A DNA stretch of 64,000 nucleotides from Oleiagrimonas citrea (GTDB lineage Bacteria; Pseudomonadota; Gammaproteobacteria; Xanthomonadales; Rhodanobacteraceae): NCBI RefSeq assembly GCF_012395255.1, contig NZ_JAAZQD010000001.1:248001-312000 (forward strand), written 5' to 3'. This document shows, piece after piece, positions 44,816 to 54,489 of the stretch. Below the pieces are notes generated by a model. It saw only the letters and a list, made by a program, of their open reading frames with translations, was not told where the DNA came from and searched no databases. Position 1 is the stretch's first letter, and the number at the start of each line of letters is the position of its first letter. A program made the translations under genes and the position numbers.

Positions 44816-45129
44816 GGATGAAATCTCCCTTGCGTCTGCCGAAGGCCGTGCACTTCGATAGCGCCCGCCGAGGCTCAAGCGGCGCAGCATCCCGAACGCT
44901 GCGCTTCGCCCACCACAGATACCGTCGCGAGTGCGATGGTTGCAGACGCACCGGGCATGAACCGACGCGCAGAAAAGAATGCAAGCCTCGGGATGGGTTC
45001 ATCCACATGCGGCATTTCAGCCTTCGATGCATGTCCAACGGGGACTTGCGCAGCGTATCCATCGCAGGGGCATCCGCTTGTCGCCTGGAGTGCACGAACG
45101 CGCCCCCACGCCCTCGCGCAGGAAGCCCC
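44816..45129. other. Intergenic region upstream of the serine hydrolase
   Basis: 314 bases. Must hold the hydrolase promoter and the 3' end of the DUF2189 unit. No terminator-like hairpin, no RNA gene and no ORF with convincing composition seen. Confidence 0.5.
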
Positions 45130-45882
45130 TCACGCCGCGGGCCAGTCCGAGGCATCCAGCGTGTCGCGCGCGGCATGCCAGGTGGCGTAGGCCAGCCACG
45201 GCATGACCAGTCCCAGTCCGACCACAGTGACAAAGCCCACAAGCGTCAATACCACGATCAGCAGCCCCCACAGCAGCATCACACGCTTGTTGCGCAACAC
45301 GGCATTCAGGCTGGACACGCAAGCCGTGACCATGTCGACGGAACGATCCGCGATCAGCGGCAGCGACACCACGGAGACCGCGAAGGTGAACGCGGCGAAC
45401 ACCGCGCCGATCAGTGATCCGATCGCCAGATATTCCATCCAGCCTGCGGCAACGCCCTTCTGCACCGGCACGAAAGCGGTCAGCATCATGCCCGCCCGCG
45501 ACCACACCAGCATGATGACGAGCTGCACCAGCGCGAAGATGCCGGCCTGCCCCATCACGCGCCGCGCCACGGTGAAGGAATCACGCAGTCGTGGCCGATG
45601 CCCCGCATGCAGCGCGCGGCTGACCGAATACAGTCCGACGCCGATCAGCGGCGCCACGTACACGAAGCCGGAAAGCAGCAGCGCCAGCAGTGCGAAACGA
45701 CCCAGCCGCCAGGCCAGCAGCGACACGACGGCGCTGACCAGCACGATCACCATGCCGAAGCATGCGGTCAGTCCCGGCGCCCGCCGCACATCCCGCCAGC
45801 CGGCGCGCAGCCAGCGCCAAGGCGCGGACCACGTCAGACGCCGGCAAGGCACCACGAAGGGACGTTCGGCTTCTTCGCGCAT
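45130..45882 (-). CDS. DUF2189 family integral membrane protein
   Basis: 250 residues with about six membrane segments. Landmarks: the N-terminal L-R-A-G-W-R-D-V-R-R-A-P-G-L-T-A-C-F-G, a glycine-rich segment P-L-I-G-V-G-L-Y-S-V-S-R-A-L-H-A-G, and the final W-L-A-Y-A-T-W-H-A-A-R-D-T-L-D-A. These match DUF2189, sometimes linked to cytochrome oxidase assembly; the role is not settled. Confidence 0.85.
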   Translation of the reverse strand: MREEAERPFVVPCRRLTWSAPWRWLRAGWRDVRRAPGLTACFGMVIVLVSAVVSLLAWRLGRFALLALLLSGFVYVAPLIGVGLYSVSRALHAGHRPRLRDSFTVARRVMGQAGIFALVQLVIMLVWSRAGMMLTAFVPVQKGVAAGWMEYLAIGSLIGAVFAAFTFAVSVVSLPLIADRSVDMVTACVSSLNAVLRNKRVMLLWGLLIVVLTLVGFVTVVGLGLVMPWLAYATWHAARDTLDASDWPAA

Positions 45883-46220
45883 GACGCATCCTCGACGGAA
45901 TCGGCGAACAAACTATAGCCAAAGCCGAAGGAACCCGGACAACGTCTCGCCCACCCACTCCACCCAAAGCGTGACGGAGAAATCACGCCCCAGTCTGTCC
46001 CCGTACGCTCGCGGCATGCACCGCGTTCGGAGCAGGAATCACGGTGGACCACTCTGAACGTTCCTCGGTGAATGCGACATCTTCGCGCCGCGCCACCACC
46101 GATGAGACGACCATCCGCAGCGGGCCGCTCCCTGGCCGGCGCCAGGTAATGCGCTCGCGCCCTGAACACCCGCGAATCGGCAGTGGTTTATGCTTGAACG
46201 GATATGTCGATGCCTCAGCC
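45883..46220. other. Intergenic region between divergent DUF2189 and POT genes
   Basis: 338 bases. A TTTATGCTTGAA segment around 46184-46197 could hold a -10 for the transporter gene. Otherwise no clear repeat, RNA or ORF. The transporter's frame is open across 46044-46220, but the residues there are not transporter-like. Confidence 0.45.
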
Positions 46221-47759
46221 ATGGGGCGCTGCACCCTGCAACACATCCAGGACACCATCTTGCTATCGCTCAACCGCGCCTTCTCGAACCAGCCCAAGGG
46301 CACCGCAGCTCTGTTCTTCATCCAGACGACCTCGACCCTGAGCTTCGCCGTGCTGTACTCGACGCTGGTTCTGTACACCACCAAGCATCTGCACTTTCCG
46401 ATCAAGGAAGCCACGGAGATCATGGGTGTGTTCGGCGCGTTCAACTACGGCCTGCACCTGTTCGGCGGGTACCTGAGCGGCCGCTTCCTGAGCAACCGCA
46501 ATCTGTTTACCGGCGGCATGGTGCTGCAGGTCTTCGGCTGCGGTCTGATCGCGCTGGGCACCTCGGCGATGCTCTACTGGGGACTGGCGCTGTTCCTGAC
46601 CGGCAGCGGCCTCAATGTCACCTGCATCAACATGATGCTGACGCAGCGCTTCACGCCCGACGACACGCGACGCGAAGGTGCGTTCCTGTGGAACTACGCC
46701 GGCATGAACCTGGGCTTCTTCATCGGCTTCACCGTGGCCGGTCACTACCAGCTGACCAGCAGCTACGCGAGCCTGTTCCTGTTCGCGACCCTCGGCAATC
46801 TTCTCGCCATCGCGCTGGTGGCGCTGAACTGGAAGACCCTCGCCGACCGCAACACGCCGCTGCTGGACGCATCGCGTCGCGCCTACGCGGGCCGTTTCCT
46901 GGTCGGTGCCGCCATCCTGGTCGGGCTGGTGCCCGTGGTCTGGGTCCTGCTGCTGCACCCCGGTTCGACCGAGACCCTGATCAAGGGCATCTGTGTCGCC
47001 GTGGCCGCCGGTCTGGTCTATCTCACGATCCGGCATCGCGACCGGCTCGAACGCAACAACATGTGGGCCTATCTGATCCTGGCGCTGGGTTCGCTGGTGT
47101 TCTGGGCGCTGTACCAGATGGCGCCGAGCGGCCTGCAACTGTTCGCGGTCAACAACGTCGACCTCCACGTGTGGGGCGTCACCATCGCGCCGCAGTGGAT
47201 CCAGAACATCAACACAGTCGTGATCGTGGTCGGCGGACCGCTGATGGCCGCCTGGTTCCAGCGTCTTCGCGCGCGTGGATGGAACGTCGACATCCCGGCG
47301 CAGTTCTCGGTGTCGCTGCTGCTGATGGGACTGGGTTTTCTCGCTCTGCCCGCGGGCATCTTCTTCGCCGACGGACAGGGGCTGGTCGGATTCGGCTGGC
47401 TGTTCGGCAGCTATGTCCTGCAGAGCATTGGCGAGCTGCTGATCTCGCCGATCGGCTACGCGATGATCGGCAAGCTGGCGCCGCGCAAGTACCAGGGCAT
47501 CATGATGGGCAGCTGGATGCTGGTCACGGGACTGGCTTCGCTGTACGCGGGCGATTTCTCCGGCATGATCCCCGAACCCGACGGCGCCACGGCGCTGGCG
47601 ACCGACCCGGCCTACGCCAGCCTGTTCGCCAAGCTGGGCGGCGGCAGCCTCGCCGTCGGCATTGCCCTGGTCGTGCTGATCCCGTTCCTGCGCAAGCTGA
47701 TCCGCACACGCAAGCGCGATGCCGCGGACATGTCGGCCGAGGCCGTGCCCGCCCACTAG
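46221..47759 (+). CDS. Proton-coupled oligopeptide transporter (POT/PTR2 family)
   Basis: 512 residues and about 14 membrane segments. Family landmarks: N-Q-P-K-G-T-A-A-L-F-F-I-Q before TM1, G-G-Y-L-S-G-R-F-L-S-N-R near TM2-3, N-Y-A-G-M-N-L-G-F-F in the middle, and Q-S-I-G-E-L-L-I-S-P-I-G-Y-A-M late, the counterpart of the conserved E-L-x-x-S-P-x-G block. It imports di- and tripeptides with protons, fitting the many secreted peptidases in the window. The usual E-x-F-S-Y-Y/E-R motif of TM1 is altered here (T-A-A-L-F-F-I-Q-T-T-S-T). ATG at 46221 is preferred. Confidence 0.9.
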   Translation: MGRCTLQHIQDTILLSLNRAFSNQPKGTAALFFIQTTSTLSFAVLYSTLVLYTTKHLHFPIKEATEIMGVFGAFNYGLHLFGGYLSGRFLSNRNLFTGGMVLQVFGCGLIALGTSAMLYWGLALFLTGSGLNVTCINMMLTQRFTPDDTRREGAFLWNYAGMNLGFFIGFTVAGHYQLTSSYASLFLFATLGNLLAIALVALNWKTLADRNTPLLDASRRAYAGRFLVGAAILVGLVPVVWVLLLHPGSTETLIKGICVAVAAGLVYLTIRHRDRLERNNMWAYLILALGSLVFWALYQMAPSGLQLFAVNNVDLHVWGVTIAPQWIQNINTVVIVVGGPLMAAWFQRLRARGWNVDIPAQFSVSLLLMGLGFLALPAGIFFADGQGLVGFGWLFGSYVLQSIGELLISPIGYAMIGKLAPRKYQGIMMGSWMLVTGLASLYAGDFSGMIPEPDGATALATDPAYASLFAKLGGGSLAVGIALVVLIPFLRKLIRTRKRDAADMSAEAVPAH

Positions 47760-47793
47760 CGCGTCGGACGCACACGCCACGCTATTGACGCCA

Positions 47794-47821
47794 GCAGCGA
47801 AAGAATGATTCCTTTCGCTGC
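47794..47821 (+). terminator. Hairpin downstream of the POT transporter
   Basis: Perfect 10-bp inverted repeat GCAGCGAAAG / CTTTCGCTGC with an 8-base loop, 34 bases past the stop. No long U-run follows, so termination may be partial or Rho-assisted. Confidence 0.6.
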
Positions 47822-47874
47822 TTCCCTGCCCGGCTTCGGGTTTCCACGACACCGCAAGGACTCTGCACGCCCCC

Positions 47875-50187
<2,313 letters not shown>

Positions 50188-50202
50188 TCCGGCGCGCATG
50201 AC

Positions 50203-50234
50203 CCGAAGTCGGGGGCGAGCGTCCCCGGCTTCGG
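50203..50234 (+). terminator. Terminator-like hairpin after tex
   Basis: CCGAAGTCGGGG / CCCCGGCTTCGG, a 12-bp stem with one G-U pair, 15 bases after the tex stop, followed by a C/T-rich stretch without a clean U-run. Confidence 0.6.
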
Positions 50235-50300
50235 CGCCGCCCTCTTCCCTCGGCGCATTTCGCCCCTATATCCGGTGAAACCCCACAGGGAATGGTCGTC

Positions 50301-50738
50301 ATGAGCACCCCGCTACATATCGTTTGCCCGCATTGCGAAGCCATCAACCGCGTACCCGCCGACCGGCTGGACGCCGCGCCCACCTGCGGGCGATGCCATG
50401 AGGCGCTGTTCCAGGGCGCGCCGCTGGCGGTCAACGAAGCGGCGTTCCAGAAGCATCTGACGCGCAACGACATCCCCGTGCTGGTGGACTTCTGGGCCAC
50501 CTGGTGCGGTCCCTGCCGCATGATGGCGCCGGAATTCGCCAAGGCCGCGTCGCAGCTCGAACCCCGGGTCCGCCTGCTCAAGGTCGACACCGATGCCGAG
50601 CAGAACCTCGGTGCCCGTCACGGCATCCGCAGCATCCCCACGCTGGCCCTGTTCCGGGGCGGCCGCGAAATCGCGCGCCAAGCCGGTGCGATGCAGGCCG
50701 CCGGCATCATGCAGTGGGTACGCAGCCAGAGCTTGTAG
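50301..50738 (+). CDS. trxC: Thioredoxin TrxC (thioredoxin 2 type)
   Basis: 145 residues. N-terminal zinc-binding pairs C9-x2-C12 and C29-x2-C32, then a thioredoxin fold with the active site W68-C-G-P-C72 and the cis-proline in R-S-I-P-T-L. Zinc plus W-C-G-P-C is diagnostic of thioredoxin 2, an oxidative-stress reductase. The ATG at 50301 has AGGGA nine bases upstream; the ATG at 50292 abuts the same element, so 50301 is preferred. The following 296 bases up to the YrhK gene hold no clear feature. Confidence 0.95.
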   Translation: MSTPLHIVCPHCEAINRVPADRLDAAPTCGRCHEALFQGAPLAVNEAAFQKHLTRNDIPVLVDFWATWCGPCRMMAPEFAKAASQLEPRVRLLKVDTDAEQNLGARHGIRSIPTLALFRGGREIARQAGAMQAAGIMQWVRSQSL

Positions 50739-51034
50739 TCACACGGAAGCCTTCAGGGATCCGTTCGCCGGTTCGAGCGGCATGCACTGCCAACGGCATG
50801 ATCCCGCCACGGCATGAACACCAGCCTCGCCGCTCGCCGTCACGCCCACATCACAGTCATCGCGTTCCAGCACAAGGCAGATCGCTCACCCCGGATGCTG
50901 TGCACCCGACGACCACGCCACGCGCCCCCGGCCCAATCCAGACACGCGCCGCGATTCCGCCAACGCGCAGAAACCAGCCTCGCGCGCCGGAAACCACGGG
51001 AGAGTTCGCTGACGCCCGTACACGCCCTTGCTGT

Positions 51035-51349
51035 CTAGAAATCACCGTCATCGTCGCCGACCGCACTGCTTTGTCCCGCGTTAAACCGTTGCAGATGCAG
51101 ATGCCGCAGCAAGCGGATCGTCGGGCGAATCAGCATCTCGATGCTTCCGATCAAGAACAACCAAGTGCCGTAGTACACCGTGGCATCATCGAAGAACAGA
51201 ATCGTGCCCACCAGAAACCAGAGGCCGATCAATATGTCGTTCGCGATGCTGATGACCTCGTAGCGTCGTCGGATAACCAGTTCGTCACGACCGATGCGTA
51301 CAACCAGATCACGAGGCTCTTCACGGTCACATGGGGATAGGGTCGACAT
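51035..51349 (-). CDS. YrhK-like two-helix membrane protein
   Basis: 104 residues. The core is R-R-R-Y-E-V-I-S-I-A-N-D-I-L-I-G-L-W-F-L-V-G-T with two membrane segments (about 38-58 and 62-80), matching the YrhK domain. The region after the second segment is basic. Function unknown. Leftward, isolated. Confidence 0.8.
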   Translation of the reverse strand: MSTLSPCDREEPRDLVVRIGRDELVIRRRYEVISIANDILIGLWFLVGTILFFDDATVYYGTWLFLIGSIEMLIRPTIRLLRHLHLQRFNAGQSSAVGDDDGDF

Positions 51350-51603
51350 GGCGTGCTCCGGCTGCGATCAGCGAAACATCATACTCGCTGATCGCGACGG
51401 CCAATCTGGATTGCGAAGACGCCTGATGCCGGCAATCCCGTGAGTCAGTGCGCATGCGTCCATGCGACCCAGACGAACGCTTCATGCGCGACCATGAAGC
51501 GCCTGGCGCATTTGCAGCCGAGCTCGATAGAGCGTAATAAAACAGGATCGTCGGCGATATCGGCGCACGGAAACTTCCCAATGAACAAGGAGTGTTCATC
51601 GAC

Positions 51604-52332
51604 ATGGGCAAAATGAAGAAGTCGAAGGGACCGATCGGTCGGGTCAAGATCTCACGAACAAGCAGAGGCTACTTCCACGACCTGAACCCCTATTCGCTGC
51701 ATGCCACGAAGGCCCTGGCGCGCGTCGATCGCAGCCGGCTGTCCAAGATGGGGTTGGGCGTGAAGAGTCGCCATCCCCGAGTCAGCACCTTCTACACCAT
51801 CTTGCAGGACCGCCGGAAGAACCATCCCGTCAAGTTCGGCAATGTGCCACAGGGACCGCACACGTTCCCGCATCACGGCATCCACCACGGCATCGTCGAG
51901 GCCAAGCGAACCGGCCAACTGGAGACATTCGCTCCACTCATCCCAAGCCCCGATGACTATGGCAAACGCGTGGACAAGGAAATCCCCAGCGGCCATGGAA
52001 AGTACGACCGTGCAAAAATTGCGAAGAGCATCTTCAAGAAACGCCATTCACGATTCGTGAAACTCAAAAACATGAGCCCCCGCAGCGAAGTGCATTCCAT
52101 CCGCTTCGCCCACGTCATCAACAAGCTGATCCAGATGGACCCGCTGGGTTCCTATGCCTACAAGGGCCGTGGTGCGGGGAAAAAAGCGCTCAAGGGCAAG
52201 GGCGAAAGCGCAACCAAGCCGCTCGCGCAACAGATCGATTTGCCCAAGAACAGTGGTTTCAGCGACATCGGGGACGTGCAAAAACGCAACACGCGCATTC
52301 TGACCACGCTGGGAAAATTCAAAATCAAATAG
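51604..52332 (+). CDS. Basic hypothetical protein, possible toxin-like domain
   Basis: 242 residues, strongly basic (K/R-rich, also His-rich). No signal peptide, membrane helix or cysteine. A central G-N-V-P-Q-G-P-H-T-F-P-H-H-G-I-H-H-G block recalls histidine motifs seen in polymorphic-toxin C-termini, but I cannot name a family. The C-terminal third (K-G-R-G-A-G-K-K-A-L-K-G-K-G-E) is lysine/glycine-rich. Codon use has more A/T third positions than neighbours, suggesting transfer. AAGGAG lies eleven bases before the ATG at 51604; a GTG at 51592 abuts it. No immunity-like partner is adjacent; the YrhK gene is on the other strand. Confidence 0.7.
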   Translation: MGKMKKSKGPIGRVKISRTSRGYFHDLNPYSLHATKALARVDRSRLSKMGLGVKSRHPRVSTFYTILQDRRKNHPVKFGNVPQGPHTFPHHGIHHGIVEAKRTGQLETFAPLIPSPDDYGKRVDKEIPSGHGKYDRAKIAKSIFKKRHSRFVKLKNMSPRSEVHSIRFAHVINKLIQMDPLGSYAYKGRGAGKKALKGKGESATKPLAQQIDLPKNSGFSDIGDVQKRNTRILTTLGKFKIK

Positions 52333-52423
52333 ACGCTGTTCGCACCGGGAAAATGGCAACGGTGCTGCAAACTTCCACTTCTGCCGCGGTGCCTGTGGAC
52401 TGGATGCCGAGCGATCCCATCGA

Positions 52424-53875
52424 TCACTCCATCTCGACATGCGGCGTCACCTCGACCTCGACCTCAAGCTCCGGCAGCGCCTCCGGCAATCGGCCTGCTT
52501 TCAGCGCCTGAATGAACCGATTCGGATCGCAGGTGAAGTGCACGCGCTGTACCTTCCCGCTCATTTCTGCACGATGCGCGGCAAGCTCGAATGCGAGCAG
52601 TTCATCCAGATGCGGAAGTAGATCCTTCTCGGCCAGAAACTCGGCGAATGCCCGCGCCTCTTCGGACATGAACGCCTCGGGTGCATGCAGGCTCCAGTAC
52701 GTCTGCAGCAACGCCTTGAAGAAGTCCTCGCCGCGCGCCAGCAGCAGATATCGCGTGGAAAGCGGCAGCGCATCGGCAATCGTGCCCATGCGCACTGCAT
52801 CGACCAGATCCCGGTAGATGCCGACGGCCGGATCATCGATGGGTGCGTCGACCGATGGCGCACTGCGATCCACCGCGTGACGGATCTGCGTGCCCCACAT
52901 TTCCGGAGACGGAAGCGCCGCATCCCCCACGGACAGTACATCGCATTCTTCACGTGTGATGGTCTCGGTCGAAGAAGCGACGCAAGCGCTGCCACGAAGC
53001 GACCAGATCTCATGCAGAACGCCGCCGCATCGGACCAGATCGCCCACATCGAGGCCGGCATGAACCAGATAGTCCGGCACGATCTCGAAGACCAGCGCAT
53101 GAAGCGCGGGCAACTGCGGCACGACACGCCGGGCCAGCGCCAGAAGCTCGTCCGGCGGCAGGTCGGAATGTGCATCCAGCCAATACCCCTTGTAGGGCTG
53201 TCCACCGGCCAGATGCATCTCCCACACCCGCTCGAGCGGCAAACCCTCCACAACGGATGCCACGGATTGCCGACCGTTGCGCTCGTTGGCCCAGATGTTG
53301 TGCAGATCGAGCAGGATGCCGCAGCCGGCGCGTTCGGCGATCGATCCCCAGAACTCGCTGTCGGGCAGTTCTCCCGGTCGCGGGCGCAGATAGTTGACGC
53401 CCGTCTCGAAGGCGAACGGCAACCCGAAGTCATCCTGCAGACGTCGTATGTTGTCGACGATCGTGTCCACGGAAGACCGCGACTGGATGGGCGGCATCAG
53501 GAAACCCAGGGCACGCCGATCTTCGCCGCAGCCGGTCGTCTGCAGACTCGCATGCTCGCTCCACCAGGCCGGTTTCAGACGATCGAAGGTCGCCCGCAGC
53601 GCGGGGAGATTCCGTGCGTCGGACGGCGTACTCCCGCCCACGGCGTAACCCACGCTGTGAACAAGCACGGGACGACGCTGGGCGCACAACTGCTCGAAAG
53701 CGCCCTCGTTCAATCGGAACGGCTCGTTGCCGCGCCCGTCGTCCCGCGCTCCGGCTTTCGTCCAGAACGCCTGGGGCTCGACCTCGATCAGGTCCCAGGC
53801 GTCCAGACTCGACGCAATCGTCGCCTCGAGTCCCGGCAACCAGACGATGCCGACACCGAGATCCGGCAGGTTCAC
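52424..53875 (-). CDS. MNIO (DUF692) family metalloenzyme with fused C-terminal partner-like domain
   Basis: 483 residues from a GTG at 53875. The TIM-barrel DUF692 half (about 5-275) keeps the metal-binding landmarks: H73 in L-V-H-S-V-G, E107-H108 in W-W-S-E-H, E157 in F-A-F-E-T, D190 and H192 in L-L-D-L-H-N, H221 in M-H-L-A-G, D234 and H236 in L-D-A-H-S-D, and E264. Such enzymes use two or three irons and O2 to modify cysteines or C-terminal residues of ribosomal peptides (methanobactin, TglH, ChrH, bufferins). Residues about 320-483 are extra; F-F-K-A-L-L-Q-T-Y-W-S-L-H and L-P-H-L-D-E-L-L-A-F-E-L-A-A-H-R-A resemble the separate DUF2063/TglI-type partner protein. It overlaps the peptide gene upstream by 4 nt. 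Confidence 0.88.
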   Translation of the reverse strand: MNLPDLGVGIVWLPGLEATIASSLDAWDLIEVEPQAFWTKAGARDDGRGNEPFRLNEGAFEQLCAQRRPVLVHSVGYAVGGSTPSDARNLPALRATFDRLKPAWWSEHASLQTTGCGEDRRALGFLMPPIQSRSSVDTIVDNIRRLQDDFGLPFAFETGVNYLRPRPGELPDSEFWGSIAERAGCGILLDLHNIWANERNGRQSVASVVEGLPLERVWEMHLAGGQPYKGYWLDAHSDLPPDELLALARRVVPQLPALHALVFEIVPDYLVHAGLDVGDLVRCGGVLHEIWSLRGSACVASSTETITREECDVLSVGDAALPSPEMWGTQIRHAVDRSAPSVDAPIDDPAVGIYRDLVDAVRMGTIADALPLSTRYLLLARGEDFFKALLQTYWSLHAPEAFMSEEARAFAEFLAEKDLLPHLDELLAFELAAHRAEMSGKVQRVHFTCDPNRFIQALKAGRLPEALPELEVEVEVTPHVEME

Positions 53876-54108
53876 CAGCCGCGGGGAGCCGACTCGTGGA
53901 TCTGACCCTTGATGTCGACCACGAAGTTGCGTGTGATGTCCCAGCGGATGTCATGCCCGGATGTGCAGGCTGCGCAGCCGAGGCGGCCGAGGATGTCCTT
54001 CTGGATCCCGGCGAACTTCTTGAAGTCGAAAAGGATTTCGGCGGGCACGCTCACCCGCACGACATTGTCTTTCTGCGTCGCAAGCGCATGTTTCATTTCG
54101 ATACCCAT
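53872..54108 (-). CDS. Small Cys-motif peptide, probable MNIO substrate (RiPP precursor)
   Basis: 78 residues. AAGGAG eight bases before the ATG at 54108 is a strong ribosome-binding site; an ATG at 54096 is a weaker alternative. No signal peptide. The N-terminal half (V-V-R-V-S-V-P-A-E-I-L-F-D-F-K-K-F) looks like a recognition segment; then L-G-C45-A-A-C48-T-S-G-H-D-I-R-W-D, followed by a mixed strand and S-A-P-R-G-W. The only cysteines are 45 and 48. Its TGA overlaps the GTG of the DUF692 gene (GTGA), so the two are co-translated. By analogy with other MNIO systems the cysteines are the expected target; this is inference. The core sits mid-peptide and not at the C-terminus, which is unusual. 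Confidence 0.78.
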   Translation of the reverse strand: MGIEMKHALATQKDNVVRVSVPAEILFDFKKFAGIQKDILGRLGCAACTSGHDIRWDITRNFVVDIKGQIHESAPRGW

Positions 54109-54489
54109 GTTCGTGTCTCCTTGTGCTCGTTGCCTGTCCTGAGAACCTTGGCGAACTGCGCTGCCGTGACCATGGTCGACGCCGCATCGGCTTGCGACCG
54201 CGATCATGCAGGCAAGCAAAGACACTACGCTGATGACTCGCCACAACAACCCGCAGTTGGTCGTAGGAGGACTCCTACACGGAAACGGCTTGGACCGGCT
54301 CGCCGCCAGGTCGAACGAGGTCGGCCCGACATGTGCGGACACGCAAAGAAATCACTGTTTCCTTCACACCGGAAGTGCCCGCCCGGCTCCGGAAGTCCAC
54401 GCCCACTTGCAAAAAGGCAGTGTGCGTTCCCATAGTGCAGAAACGCCGCCGCGAACATCGATGGCGCGCTCCGACCACGAGGACTCCCC
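54109..54489. other. Divergent intergenic region between the MNIO operon and the AEH gene
   Basis: 381 bases containing both divergent promoters. The clearest element is the inverted repeat at 54263-54278. No RNA gene or convincing ORF found; the frame upstream of the peptide contains a hydrophobic stretch but no start with a ribosome-binding site. Confidence 0.5.
54263..54278. repeat. Inverted repeat, candidate operator in the MNIO/AEH divergent region
   Basis: GTAGGAG-GA-CTCCTAC, 7 bp perfect arms with a 2-base centre, 155 bases upstream of the peptide start and 212 upstream of the hydrolase start. Symmetry and position suit a repressor or activator site; no regulator gene is adjacent. Confidence 0.5.

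Noticed and set aside
53872-54342. Longer 156-codon version of the MNIO peptide with an apparent hydrophobic leader, which would make it bufferin-like
   Set aside because: No start with a ribosome-binding site precedes the hydrophobic stretch, while AAGGAG eight bases before the ATG at 54108 is strong.
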